Of a DNA stretch of 64,000 bases, positions 45,117-53,600 are shown one piece after another. Position 1 is the first letter of the stretch, and each line of letters opens with the position of its first letter. Position numbers and translations under genes: made by a program. Origin of the DNA: Nocardia vaccinii NBRC 15922 (GTDB lineage: Bacteria > Actinomycetota > Actinomycetes > Mycobacteriales > Mycobacteriaceae); the NCBI RefSeq assembly GCF_001613305.1, contig NZ_BDCC01000005.1, positions 1 through 64,000 on the forward strand, in the 5' to 3' direction. The notes under the pieces were generated by a model, which saw nothing but the letters and a program-made list of their open reading frames with translations, was not told where the DNA came from and did no database searches.

Positions 45117-46451
45117 ATGAACGGGCCTGGTTTCACCCCCACACAGCTGGCAGCCCGTGCCGCGTACCTGCTACGTGGTAACGATCTGGGGACGATGACC
45201 AGCGCCGCACCTCGACTGTATCCACACATGTGGAGCTGGGACGCCGCATTCGTCGCGGTCGGACTCGCCCCGCTGAGCGTGGAGCGAGCCGTGGTCGAAC
45301 TCGACACCCTGCTCTCGGCGCAGTGGAAGAACGGCATGATCCCGCACATCGTGTTCGCCAACGGTGTGGATGGCTATTTCCCGGGTCCGGCGCGCTGGGA
45401 GTGCAAGAAACTCGCCGCCAACGCCCCCGACGGGCCGGACACCTCCGGTATCACCCAGCCGCCCGTACACGCCATCGCGGTGCAGCGCATCCTCGATCAT
45501 TCGCGCCGCCACGGGCGCAGCACCCGTGCGGTCGCAGAGGAATTCCTGAATCGACGCTGGCCGGATCTGATGCGCTGGCACCGCTGGCTGGCGCATTCGC
45601 GCGACCCCAAGCAGAACGGGCGCATCACCATCTATCACGGCTGGGAATCCGGGATGGACAATTCGCCGCGCTGGGATCGCGCCTACGAGAACGTCGTCCC
45701 GGGCGATCTGCCGCCCTACGAGCGCGCGGACAACACGCTGGTGGATCCCGCCCAGCGGCCCACCGATCGGGAGTACGACCGCTATCTGTGGCTGGTCGAG
45801 CAGATGCGCCGATGTGGATACGACGATTTTCAAGAGGCGTCGTCGCTGAGTTTCGCCGTGGAGGACGTATTCGTCACCGCGATCTACGCCCTGGCCTGCG
45901 AGGTTCTCGCCGCGATCGGTGAGGATTACCGGCTGCCGCGCGCCGATGTGCGCGAACTCTACGAATGGGCCGCCTACTTCCGCGCGGGCGTGATCGCGAC
46001 GACCGATCCGCGCTCGGGCGCCGCGCGCGACTACGACCTGCGGCAGGGCTCCTGGGTCAACACCGAGACCCTGGCCGTGTTCGCGCCGCTGCTGTGCGGC
46101 GGGCTACCCCGCGAGGCCGAACGGAGCCTGCTGCGCCTGTTCGAGGGGCCCCGGTTTTGCGGACATCCGGATCTGCGCTACGCGCTGCCGCCGTCCACCT
46201 CCCCGGTATCCAAGGATTTCCGCCGCACCGAATATTGGCGCGGTCCGGTCTGGCCGGTGATGAGCTGGCTGTTCTGCTGGGTCTTCGCTCGCCGGGGCTG
46301 GGCCGAGCGGGCCTTCATGCTCCGGGCGGAGGGGCTGCGACAGGCCGCCGACGGCAGTTTCGCGGAGTATTACGACCCGTTCAGCGGTGCGCCGCTGGGC
46401 AGTATGCAGCAGTCCTGGACGGCCGCCTCGGTGCTGGACTGGCTCGGCTGA
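45117..46451 (+). CDS. Glucosylglycerate hydrolase (GH63-like)
   Basis: The 444-residue product resembles mycobacterial glucosylglycerate hydrolase (about 446 residues in M. hassiacum): RLYPHMWSWDAAFVAVGLA, MIPHIVFA, ITQPPVHAIAV, HGWESGMDNSPRWD, GSWVNTETLAVFAPLLC, RRTEYWRGPVWPVMSWL and the C-terminal GSMQQSWTAASVLDWLG. It would hydrolyse glucosylglycerate, a compatible solute accumulated under nitrogen limitation, to glucose and glycerate. ATG 45117 gives the family length; the frame is open from 45003 and a longer start is possible. Confidence 0.88.
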   Translation: MNGPGFTPTQLAARAAYLLRGNDLGTMTSAAPRLYPHMWSWDAAFVAVGLAPLSVERAVVELDTLLSAQWKNGMIPHIVFANGVDGYFPGPARWECKKLAANAPDGPDTSGITQPPVHAIAVQRILDHSRRHGRSTRAVAEEFLNRRWPDLMRWHRWLAHSRDPKQNGRITIYHGWESGMDNSPRWDRAYENVVPGDLPPYERADNTLVDPAQRPTDREYDRYLWLVEQMRRCGYDDFQEASSLSFAVEDVFVTAIYALACEVLAAIGEDYRLPRADVRELYEWAAYFRAGVIATTDPRSGAARDYDLRQGSWVNTETLAVFAPLLCGGLPREAERSLLRLFEGPRFCGHPDLRYALPPSTSPVSKDFRRTEYWRGPVWPVMSWLFCWVFARRGWAERAFMLRAEGLRQAADGSFAEYYDPFSGAPLGSMQQSWTAASVLDWLG

Positions 46452-46563
46452 ATCCGCGGTTTTCTGGAGTTTGCCCCAAAACAGCACATCTCAGGCAATC
46501 TTCTCCCACAAGACACGGTGACAACCCTGGTCACCACAGCGACATCCGCTTACCCTTTTGACC

Positions 46564-47322
46564 ATGTATCGACGCATCACGGCTCGTCTCCATGTTCGTC
46601 GCGCACTTCTGTCACTGTCGGCATTGGCCGCAGTTGGCACACTGTCGGCAACCGGTCCGGCGATCGCCGCACCCACCGGTCCGGACGTCTCGTCGTGGCA
46701 GCACGTGGACGGTCGGTTGATCAATTGGTTCGCCGTGCGCGGCTCGGGCAACGCCTTCGCCATGCTGAAGGCAACCGAGGGGTTGAGCTACGTCAACCCG
46801 TACTTCGTGCCCGACAGCTTGCTGATGCGCGCGGCCGGAGTGGCCCGCGGCACATACCACTACGCCCGCCCCAATCTCCCGCCCGAACCGCAGGCCGCGC
46901 TGTACGCGACGGTGGTCCTGGGGCAGAACGGCATGCTCGATCTGCCGCCGGTGCTGGATATCGAGGATTCCGGCGGGCTGCCCCCGGCCGCACTCATCGA
47001 TTGGACGCACCGCTACCTCAACACGGTGCAGGCCCTCACCGGCCGCCTCCCGATCATCTACACCTATCCCCGCTTCTGGCGCACGGCCATGGCGGATTCG
47101 GATCAATTCACCCGCTACCCGCTGTGGATCGCCGACTACAGCGGGAAATCCCAGCCCGACATCCCGGGCGGCTGGCCCACCTGGACCTTCTGGCAGACAA
47201 CCGATTCCGGCAGTATCCCCGGTATCGCGGGCCGCACGGACGTCGACGTCTACAGCGGCGCCCAGGGCGATTTCGGCCAGTACGCCAACATGCCGTCCTT
47301 CGGCAGCAGTGCCGGCAGCTGA
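46564..47322 (+). CDS. Secreted GH25 family lysozyme
   Basis: The 252-residue protein has a Sec signal peptide (residues 1-37, ending IAAPTGPD) and a GH25 muramidase domain: GPDVSSWQ at the entrance, FAMLKATEGLSYVNPYF, GTYHYARPNLPP, and the catalytic acidic pair region VLDIEDSGG. It cleaves the beta-1,4 bond of peptidoglycan, or its own envelope remodelling substrate. ATG 46564 is preferred over the TTG two codons upstream. Single gene, 112 bp after the hydrolase gene. Confidence 0.92.
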   Translation: MYRRITARLHVRRALLSLSALAAVGTLSATGPAIAAPTGPDVSSWQHVDGRLINWFAVRGSGNAFAMLKATEGLSYVNPYFVPDSLLMRAAGVARGTYHYARPNLPPEPQAALYATVVLGQNGMLDLPPVLDIEDSGGLPPAALIDWTHRYLNTVQALTGRLPIIYTYPRFWRTAMADSDQFTRYPLWIADYSGKSQPDIPGGWPTWTFWQTTDSGSIPGIAGRTDVDVYSGAQGDFGQYANMPSFGSSAGS

Positions 47323-47465
47323 ATCACAGCACAGCCGGAAACATCAGCTGCCCGATACCCGACGCGGGCGGGCGCAACTGAAGCGGGTCATCGGGCGCGG
47401 CAGCCGTCCCACGGTCGTGCGCGCCCGGGCGGAACCTCCGCGATCACCTCGATTCGAGCGACCTG

Positions 47466-47494
47466 TTGACATTTTTGGCTAATTGAATTAGCTT
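47466..47494 (+). promoter_or_regulatory. Promoter with TetR-type palindromic operator
   Basis: TTGACA (47466-47471) and TAGCTT (47489-47494) with a 17-bp spacer make a good sigma-A promoter. The exact 15-bp palindrome GCTAATT-G-AATTAGC at 47478-47492 lies in the spacer and overlaps the -10. Its position before the hydrolase-TetR operon suggests autorepression by the TetR protein. Confidence 0.75.
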
Positions 47495-47535
47495 TATGGC
47501 TACATACTTTATCTACTCACTCCACAGGAGTCGAC

Positions 47536-48387
47536 ATGACCGAGTATCTGACCCTCGACGGTGGACAGATCGCCTACGACGTGACGGGCGAGGGCCCGCT
47601 GATCGTGCTGTCCCACGGCATGGGCGATCACCGCAACGCCTTCCGCCACCTGGTCCCGCTACTGGTGGACGCGGGTTATCGGGTCGCGAATGCCGATATG
47701 CGCGGGCACGGCGAATCCAGCATGAACTGGACCTCACACGATGGCAGCGAGGCCATTTCCCGCACCGACGTCGCCGGCGATCTGCTCGCACTCATCCGGC
47801 ACCTGGGCGGTCCGGCGGTCATCATCGGCCATTCGCTCTCCGGCGGCGCGGCCACCATCGCCGCGGCCAAGGCTCCCGAGTTGGTGAGCGCCATCGTCGA
47901 ACTCGACCCGTTCACCAAGGAGCAAACCTTCCCGCTGGGCGCATTGCTGACCGTCGAGCGCTACCGGCGCGGCGGGCTCCGGCTGATCGGCACCCAGCTG
48001 TTCAAGAGCCTCGGCATCTGGATGAGCTACCTGGATGTCGCCTATCCGAACAAGCCTGCCGACCACGCCGAGGCCATGGCCGCACTCGAGGCGAAACTCC
48101 GCGAGCCCGGCCGATTCGCCGACTTCATGAAGACCGGCAAGTCCACCCCCGCCGACGCACACGCGCAGCTGGCGAACATCTCCTGCCCCGTCCTGATCAT
48201 CATGGGCACCGAGGATCCGGACTGGGCCGATCCGAAGGCCGAGGCAGAGGCGGTCGTCGCCCTGATGCCCGCCGGACTGGGCCGGGTCGCCATGCTCGAG
48301 GGCTCCGGGCACTACCCGCACGCCGATGCCGCCGAGCGGGTCGCCGAGCTTGCCCTGAAATTCCTTGCCGGACAACAGCATGCCTAG
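47536..48387 (+). CDS. Alpha/beta hydrolase
   Basis: The 283-residue protein has the HGMG oxyanion loop (LSHGMGDHRN), the nucleophile elbow GHSLSG (Ser about residue 98), an Asp in GTEDPDW and a His in GSGHYPH, completing the triad. It belongs to the epoxide hydrolase/haloperoxidase-like group; the substrate is unknown. AGGAG lies 6 nt before ATG 47536. It is co-transcribed with the TetR gene (8-bp overlap) from the promoter at 47466, so it is likely induced by a TetR ligand. Confidence 0.92.
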   Translation: MTEYLTLDGGQIAYDVTGEGPLIVLSHGMGDHRNAFRHLVPLLVDAGYRVANADMRGHGESSMNWTSHDGSEAISRTDVAGDLLALIRHLGGPAVIIGHSLSGGAATIAAAKAPELVSAIVELDPFTKEQTFPLGALLTVERYRRGGLRLIGTQLFKSLGIWMSYLDVAYPNKPADHAEAMAALEAKLREPGRFADFMKTGKSTPADAHAQLANISCPVLIIMGTEDPDWADPKAEAEAVVALMPAGLGRVAMLEGSGHYPHADAAERVAELALKFLAGQQHA

Positions 48388-48949
48388 GGCAGGATTGAGC
48401 AGGGCCGAGGTCGTGCGCGCCGGTGCGGAACTGGCCGACGAGATCGGATTCGCCAACCTCAGTATGGGCTCGCTCGCCGAAAAGCTCAGTGTGCGAACAC
48501 CTTCGCTCTACAAGCACGTGGCGAACCTGGCGGAACTACAGCACGATATCGCGGCCTTGGCCATGGCCGAGGCCGACGGCCTGATCCGCGACGCGATGCA
48601 CGGCCGGTCGGGCACCGAGGCGTTGCACGCATTCGCCCACGCCTTCGGCGATTTCGTGGCCGCCCACCCGGGCCGCTACAACGCGATCAACGCCGCCGAA
48701 TTCACCGGCCCGGACGATCCGTTACTGGAATCCAGTGGGCGCGTTATCGGTTCGATCGCGGCGGTGCTGCGCGGCTACGGAATTCCCGATCAGGACATGG
48801 ATCACGCGGTCCGTACCCTCCGCTGCGCCTTCCACGGATTCGCCGGCCTGCAAGCCTCCGGCGGGTTCCACTGGTCCGGCGACCCGCGGGACAGCTACGA
48901 GTGGATGATCAGCTTCATCGATCGCGGGCTCCGCAGCACAGCCGGATGA
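48380..48949 (+). CDS. TetR family transcriptional regulator
   Basis: The 189-residue protein has the TetR helix-turn-helix (AELADEIGFANLSMGSLAEKLSVRTPSLYKHVANLAELQHDIA, residues 12-55) and a TetR_C_33/WHG-like C-terminal domain (YNAINAAEF, LRCAFHGFAGLQASGGFHW). ATG 48380 overlaps the hydrolase stop. Its likely operator is the palindrome at 47478-47492; the ligand is probably a substrate of the hydrolase. Confidence 0.93.
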   Translation: MPRAGLSRAEVVRAGAELADEIGFANLSMGSLAEKLSVRTPSLYKHVANLAELQHDIAALAMAEADGLIRDAMHGRSGTEALHAFAHAFGDFVAAHPGRYNAINAAEFTGPDDPLLESSGRVIGSIAAVLRGYGIPDQDMDHAVRTLRCAFHGFAGLQASGGFHWSGDPRDSYEWMISFIDRGLRSTAG

Positions 48950-49001
48950 CGCAGCTCCAGCGGCCGCGAACCGCACGGAAGAAGACAAGCGGTATACCCC
49001 G

Positions 49002-49424
49002 TCAGGCCCGCACCAGTTCGATGACCGGGATGACTCGGGTGGTCTTGCTCTGATACTCGGCGAACTGCGGCTGCACGGCGGACTGTTTGGCGTAGATCTC
49101 GTCACGCTCGGCGCCGCTGAGCACCTTCGCGACCACCGGGAAGGTTTGCGTGCCGACCTCCACCGTGGTCTCCGGATTGGCCACGAGATTGTGGTACCAG
49201 GCCGGATTCTCGTCGGAGCCGCCTTTGCTGGCGAAGATGAACAGCCGCTCACCCTCGCCGAAGTAGACCAGCGGCGCGATCCGCTCGATGCCGGACTTCG
49301 CGCCGGCGTGATGCACCAGGATCAGCGGCACGTCCGCGAATATGCCGGAGCCCTTGCCGCCGGTACTGCGGAACTCATCGATGACCTTGCGGTTCATCTC
49401 GTCGAAGTCGATAACTTCTGTCAT
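49002..49424 (-). CDS. Deazaflavin (F420)-dependent nitroreductase-like protein (Ddn family)
   Basis: The 140-residue protein matches the Ddn/DUF385 family: NRKVIDEFRSTGGKG, LILVHHAGAKSGIERIAPLVYF, FIFASKGGSDENPAWYHNLVANPETTVEVG, and a C-terminal FAEYQSKTTRVIPVIEL. These proteins bind F420 and reduce quinones or nitroaromatics. ATG 49424 starts the family domain. Divergent from the AraC gene, with a palindrome in between. Confidence 0.92.
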   Translation of the reverse strand: MTEVIDFDEMNRKVIDEFRSTGGKGSGIFADVPLILVHHAGAKSGIERIAPLVYFGEGERLFIFASKGGSDENPAWYHNLVANPETTVEVGTQTFPVVAKVLSGAERDEIYAKQSAVQPQFAEYQSKTTRVIPVIELVRA

Positions 49425-49473
49425 GGCACCACCATATGGGCCGGTGGCGCTACGGACAATGCCTGAAATGGTC

Positions 49474-49484
49474 GATAAGTTATC
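49474..49484. promoter_or_regulatory. Palindrome between ddn-like and AraC genes
   Basis: GATAA-G-TTATC is an exact 11-bp palindrome, partly embedded in a wider AAATGG ... CCATTT inverted repeat (49466-49489). It sits midway between the divergent starts 49424 and 49527. Confidence 0.4.
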
Positions 49485-49526
49485 CATTTGTTTCATCAGC
49501 ATCAGATCACCGGTACTATCGGATAT

Positions 49527-50462
49527 GTGGATCTACTGGCCGATGTGCTCACCGTCGCCGGAGTCCGCGGCGCCCTCGGCGCGCGTATCGAGGCAGGCGA
49601 GATCTGGAAGACCTCCTGGCAGCACATCGGTCGTCCCGTGTTCTACGCCGTCACCTCGGGCATGGCGTGGCTGCGCGTCCCCGGGCTCGAGGCCGAGCAG
49701 TTGCTGCCGGGTGACGTCGTTCTGCTGCCGACCGGGTCCGAGCACACTTTGGGAAGCGATGTCGACCCCGTCGCGTATTCCTGCGATTGCGCGACGACCG
49801 AGCAGGCCCGTGCCCAGGCGAGTGTGCTGCGCATCGGCGAGGGCGAGATCCGTACTCACATCCTGGGCGCCTCCTACGAATACGACCCGGTGGTATCCAC
49901 CCAGGTCCTGATCTCGCTCCCCGAGATGGTCCACATCCGCGCGGACAGCGGCGGCAGCTGCCTGGACGACACCGTGCGCCTGCTGGCCCGCGAGTTGGCG
50001 GTTCCACAGATCGCCGGCGCGGTCGTGCTCAACCGGTTGGTCGATATCCTGCTCATCCAACTCATCCGCGTCTGGATGTGCCGAAACCCGGTGCAGGAGA
50101 AGGGTTCCTGGCTGGGCGTGCTGAGCGACCCGCTGGTGAGTCCAGCGGTGACCAAACTCCACCAGGACCCATCCAGACCCTGGACCACCGAACTCCTGGC
50201 CGCCGAACTCTCGGTGTCCCGCACCACCCTCGCCCGCCGATTCCGCACCGTCGCGGGCGAAACCCCCGGCAGCTACCTGACCCGCTGGCGAATGAACCTC
50301 GCCGCAATCCGCCTGCGAGATACCGACGACACCCTCGAAACCATCGCGCACGCAGTCGGTTACACCTCGATGCCCGCCTTCAGTCGAGCATTCCGGCGGG
50401 ATCGGGGCCAAGCGCCCGGGACCTACCGCCACGCGGTGCGTGCGGCGAGCACCACCCGCTGA
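49527..50462 (+). CDS. AraC family transcriptional regulator (cupin_6 type)
   Basis: The 311-residue protein has an N-terminal cupin_6 sensor domain (WLRVPGLEAEQLLPGDVVLLPTGSEHTL) and a C-terminal AraC DNA-binding domain with two helix-turn-helix units (LAAELSVSRTTLARRFRTVAGETPGSYLTRWRM and LETIAHAVGYTSMPAFSRAFRRDRGQAPGTYR). GTG 49527 is the start of the recognisable domain. It probably regulates the divergent F420-dependent reductase gene. Confidence 0.92.
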   Translation: MDLLADVLTVAGVRGALGARIEAGEIWKTSWQHIGRPVFYAVTSGMAWLRVPGLEAEQLLPGDVVLLPTGSEHTLGSDVDPVAYSCDCATTEQARAQASVLRIGEGEIRTHILGASYEYDPVVSTQVLISLPEMVHIRADSGGSCLDDTVRLLARELAVPQIAGAVVLNRLVDILLIQLIRVWMCRNPVQEKGSWLGVLSDPLVSPAVTKLHQDPSRPWTTELLAAELSVSRTTLARRFRTVAGETPGSYLTRWRMNLAAIRLRDTDDTLETIAHAVGYTSMPAFSRAFRRDRGQAPGTYRHAVRAASTTR

Positions 50463-50578
50463 GTTCGCCTCCGCCCCCGACTCTCCTCCGACCCCGACTG
50501 CGCCATCGGCGAGGACGAGACGCGGGAATCCCTCGAGCGCGTGAACTCGGCCCGGACCATCCGCGGTCGCGGCTGGAG

Positions 50579-50782
50579 TCAGGTCCCGAGCCAGCGGGCG
50601 ATGTCATCGAGACTTGCTGCCTCGTAAAGCAATTCGCCATCGGCGACATCGCACAATCGCCATTCGGCGGATGACCATCGGTCGCAGTCGAGCAGATAGC
50701 CTGCTCGCTCGGCGCGGGCGCTGAGCTCGCGGAGTTGTGCTGATGACTGCTCGGCCGGACCTTGGTCCACGGTCAGGCCCAC
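50579..50782 (-). CDS. Small hypothetical protein
   Basis: The product (67 residues from GTG 50782; GTG 50770 is also possible) has a helical start and ends CDRWSSAEWRLCDVADGELLYEAASLDDIARWLGT, which resembles a small domain often seen next to the following gene type in Nocardia. No domain name can be given. It overlaps the end of the upstream gene on the same strand, which suggests an operon of two. Confidence 0.55.
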   Translation of the reverse strand: MGLTVDQGPAEQSSAQLRELSARAERAGYLLDCDRWSSAEWRLCDVADGELLYEAASLDDIARWLGT

Positions 50783-51105
50783 TGTCGATAGCGCCGGGAG
50801 GAGTCGGGAGTTATCCGCCCCTGCGCTACCAGCATCGCCAGGGCCACATGCTTTCTGGCGCAATCATGTTCGCGATGAATCTGCACCGCGCGGTGAGCTT
50901 CGGCGAGCGTGAGCGGGCGGCCCGGAAGCTCGCAGCTCCAGTGCTCGGGCCACGGTATCTGTGTGCGGCGGGTGTGGTCGCGGCGGGGTTCGCGGCGGCG
51001 TTCGGAGTCCGGCCATGCGCACGCAACCGCGAGCAGTGCCGCCACGCTGGCCGCGATCACCGTGGCCACACTCGATATCGCGTCCCATGCGGTCACGGCG
51101 GTCAC
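50773..51105 (-). CDS. Hypothetical protein with N-terminal membrane helix
   Basis: This protein has one N-terminal hydrophobic helix (ISSVATVIAASVAALLAVACAW) followed by an Arg-rich segment and a cytoplasmic part (PWPEHWSCELPGRPLTLAEAHRAVQIHREHDCARKHVALAML). I do not know the family. GTG 51105 is used; a TTG at 51126 is also possible. Co-directional and overlapping with the gene at 50579. Confidence 0.5.
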   Translation of the reverse strand: MTAVTAWDAISSVATVIAASVAALLAVACAWPDSERRREPRRDHTRRTQIPWPEHWSCELPGRPLTLAEAHRAVQIHREHDCARKHVALAMLVAQGRITPDSSRRYRQWA

Positions 51106-51283
51106 CCCCGGCCACCGGCGCGCCAATCCATTCGGCGCATGCGTTGTTGTTGCATCAGCCTATGCGCCAATTCCAGTTCGGAATGGTCGCAAACCCCCGA
51201 TGCCAGCATTGGATCATCCCCATTTCCTGTGTAATTCACCATTTTTCGCACTCCTCGTGCAGTACCGGATTCGTCGAAGTGAC

Positions 51284-51550
51284 TCAGGCGTCCAGTCGGC
51301 CGTGGCCGGACCCGCCGGCCGCCAACGCGTCTCGTCCCAGCCGGGTGATCTCATAACGCCCCCTGCGCGCCCCGGTGACGATAAAATCGCGCTCGAACAG
51401 GCTCGACACCGCTTGGCGAACTCGCCACGCGCCGAGACCCGCCGACGCCGCGATCTGACGCTCGGTGAGCATCCCGCCGCAACTCAGCACCCGCAGCACC
51501 CGGGCCTGTGCGATCGAGAGATATCCGCGCTGTCGAACCATGCGGACCAT
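51284..51550 (-). CDS. Small winged-helix DNA-binding protein
   Basis: The 88-residue protein is a compact winged helix: LSIAQARVLRVLSCGGMLTERQIAASAGLGAWRVRQAVSSLFERDFIVTG, then ARRGRYEITRLGRDAL as the wing and last helix. It resembles MarR-like or phage-type regulators but has no partner domain. The gene is divergent from the DUF5753-type regulator, and its 5' end is about 60 bp from the first box of the operator array. Confidence 0.7.
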   Translation of the reverse strand: MVRMVRQRGYLSIAQARVLRVLSCGGMLTERQIAASAGLGAWRVRQAVSSLFERDFIVTGARRGRYEITRLGRDALAAGGSGHGRLDA

Positions 51551-51610
51551 CGTGCTTCACCGAACAACGCTGCGACAGTTACGAACACAGATCCGGGACA
51601 ATTCGTCCAT

Positions 51611-51696
51611 CGGACCAGAATCCGGTCCGATTTCCCGTAGAATAAGGTCCGAATCGGACCGGGTTCTGGTCCGATACGGACCGAGCATTTCGGACC
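51611..51696. promoter_or_regulatory. Array of GGTCCG/CGGACC boxes (operator candidate)
   Basis: Seven copies of the hexamer or its complement occur in 86 bp: CGGACC at 51611, 51655, 51677, 51691 and GGTCCG at 51624, 51646, 51668. The three GGTCCG boxes are exactly 22 bp apart, and two are followed 9 bp later by CGGACC, forming palindromes (51646-51660 is exact, 15 bp). The array ends 20 bp before the regulator start. Confidence 0.75.
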
Positions 51697-51716
51697 GAGC
51701 AGGGGAGGGGGAACTC

Positions 51717-52610
51717 ATGACGAAAGAAGATCAGCCCGGTTCGACACTCCCGCGGCGCCAACTCGGCCGCGCACTTCGGGACGCTCGCGAAGGGGCCGGG
51801 TTCACTTTGGAACGTACCGCCCAACTTATGGAGATGGGCAAAACCTCACTCGGCCGAATGGAAAAGGGTCAGAACGACAAGGTCCGATTGAGAGATATCG
51901 AGGCACTCGGTGAGCTGTACGGTCTGGCCACCGAACGTGTGGAGGAGCTGAAAGCCCTTGCGCAACAGATGGCTACGAGGTCCTGGTGGCAGGCGTCTCG
52001 ACACTTGTTGTTCCCGGGGTACAACACGTACCTGGGCTTGGAAGCCGGGGCGTCACGGCTGTCGTTCTACCAACCGCTTATCGTCCCAGGTCTGGTGCAG
52101 ACTTTGGGTTACGCGAAATCAATCGAGCGGAACTATCTTCCGAATGAAACACCCGATGACGTCCAGCGGCGTGTCGATCTCAGAATCCGCAGGGCTGCGA
52201 TTCTCACTCGGCACCGCAGTCCGGTCGCAGCAGAGTTCGTCATCCATGAATCTGTCTTCCATACTGTGGTCGGATCACCCGCAGTTATGGCCGCACAGGC
52301 GCGACATGTCGCAGATATCGGCACCCGCCCCAATGTCAGTGTGCGCATCCTGCCTTTATCGGCCAGCCTACCCGCTGAAGGCGTAGGTATACCGCCGTAC
52401 ATCATGCTCGAATTCCCGGCCGACATCCGTGGGTTCAAGGCGGAGCCGCCGGTCGTCTATACGGAAGGCGCTATCGGCACAATGTTTTTCGAGGACAGCA
52501 ACGACGTGAAGCGCTATCGAGAGATCCATGAGGCCATCAAGAGCGCCTCATTGGAGGAAGAACCATCGAGAGATCTGCTCAGGCAGGTAGCGAGGAGACA
52601 CCAACCGTGA
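51717..52610 (+). CDS. XRE-family regulator with DUF5753 domain
   Basis: The 297-residue protein has an N-terminal XRE helix-turn-helix (LGRALRDAREGAGFTLERTAQLMEMGKTSLGRMEKGQND) and a DUF5753 (Scr1-associated) C-terminal domain (YLGLEAGASRLSFYQPLIVPGLVQTLGYAKSI, FVIHESVFHTVVG, NVSVRILPLSA, YTEGAIGTMFFED). This family pairs with DUF397 proteins in Streptomyces and Nocardia and may act as a pseudo-toxin/antitoxin or developmental switch. ATG 51717 has GGGGAGGGGGA upstream. The gene overlaps the DUF397 gene by 4 bp. Confidence 0.93.
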   Translation: MTKEDQPGSTLPRRQLGRALRDAREGAGFTLERTAQLMEMGKTSLGRMEKGQNDKVRLRDIEALGELYGLATERVEELKALAQQMATRSWWQASRHLLFPGYNTYLGLEAGASRLSFYQPLIVPGLVQTLGYAKSIERNYLPNETPDDVQRRVDLRIRRAAILTRHRSPVAAEFVIHESVFHTVVGSPAVMAAQARHVADIGTRPNVSVRILPLSASLPAEGVGIPPYIMLEFPADIRGFKAEPPVVYTEGAIGTMFFEDSNDVKRYREIHEAIKSASLEEEPSRDLLRQVARRHQP

Positions 52611-52807
52611 CGATCGATCTGACCGATGCACAGTGGTTCAAATCCAGCATGAGCACTGCGAAAGAGGCGTGCGTTGAAGTCACCTGGTTACCCGCCGGAC
52701 GCGTCGGCGTCCGCGATTCCAAGAACCCCGAAGGCCCAGCACTCATCTTCTCCCCCGACGAGTGGACCGCCTTCACATCGGTAATCCAGCACGACGAATT
52801 CGGCTGA
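52607..52807 (+). CDS. DUF397 domain protein
   Basis: The 66-residue protein has the DUF397 signature: AQWFKSSMSTAKEACVEVTWLPAGRVGVRDSKNPEGPALIFSPDEWTAF (key W-x-KSS and RDSKNP motifs). It is the partner of the XRE/DUF5753 regulator, to which it is fused translationally by ATGA-type overlap. The family is small, cytoplasmic, and of disputed function. Confidence 0.93.
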   Translation: MTIDLTDAQWFKSSMSTAKEACVEVTWLPAGRVGVRDSKNPEGPALIFSPDEWTAFTSVIQHDEFG

Positions 52808-52919
52808 GGCCCAAGCGACCCCACATCGCCATCGCCATGGCTCGTGGCGCCGGGCCCCTTACAGAGGTCGGCGATCGGTCGGTGCCGATGTGTCGGTGCT
52901 GCCTGGTAGGCAGGTGTGC

Positions 52920-53417
52920 ATGGCCAAGGATCAGATCATGCTCGACGCCGCCACCATCACGGGGCGCGGTCATACGCTCAATCCGTTCATCGTGTTGGAG
53001 GGTGCGGCCGCTTTCATAGCGTTCGCCGAGGAGGTCTTCGACGCCCGTGAAGTGGTGGAGGTGCGCACACCGACGCCCACGGGCAGGCTGATTCACGCCG
53101 AGCTGCGTGTCGGTGATTCCCTTGTGCTGCTTGCCGACGCGCAGGAAGGTTGGCGTACGCATTCCGGCATGTTCCAGGTCTGGACCTCCGATGTCGAGAC
53201 GGTGCTGCGGCGCGCCGTGGATCGAGGAGCTGTGGTCGTGACCCCTCCGACTCCGTTCTACGGATCATCGACGCTCGCTCGTATCGAGGACCCATGGGGC
53301 AATCTCTGGTGGGTGTACCAGCCCGTTCCAGGGCAACCGGACCCGAGGCCCGTGTGGGACGGTGGCCCGGACACCATCTTCCGCACCATCGACGAGTACA
53401 TGCGTTCGGCCCGCTGA
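52920..53417 (+). CDS. VOC/glyoxalase-family protein
   Basis: The 165-residue protein has one vicinal-oxygen-chelate domain (LNPFIVLEGAAAFIAFAEEVFDAREV, RVGDSLVLLADAQ, RIEDPWGNLWWVYQPV). Proteins of this type act in antibiotic resistance or as isomerases and dioxygenases; the substrate is unknown. ATG 52920 opens the recognisable domain. Confidence 0.85.
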   Translation: MAKDQIMLDAATITGRGHTLNPFIVLEGAAAFIAFAEEVFDAREVVEVRTPTPTGRLIHAELRVGDSLVLLADAQEGWRTHSGMFQVWTSDVETVLRRAVDRGAVVVTPPTPFYGSSTLARIEDPWGNLWWVYQPVPGQPDPRPVWDGGPDTIFRTIDEYMRSAR

Positions 53418-53600
53418 GCGTAGGTGCGTGGACGTCGCAAGAGCAGCTGTCAGGCGACAACAGAGGGTTTCGAGTTGGCGAGCGTGGCCGATCACGACCT
53501 GGGCAGCTTCCTGCTCGATATCTCCCATGGTTCGGCAGATTCGAGCCCTGACTCGGCAAATTCGGTGGCAGCCATCCAGACCCGCAGCCACGATGGCTAC

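Noticed and set aside
50579..52807. Integrated element or prophage
   Set aside because: The regulator-rich hypothetical genes resemble accessory DNA, but no integrase, attachment repeats or structural genes are present.
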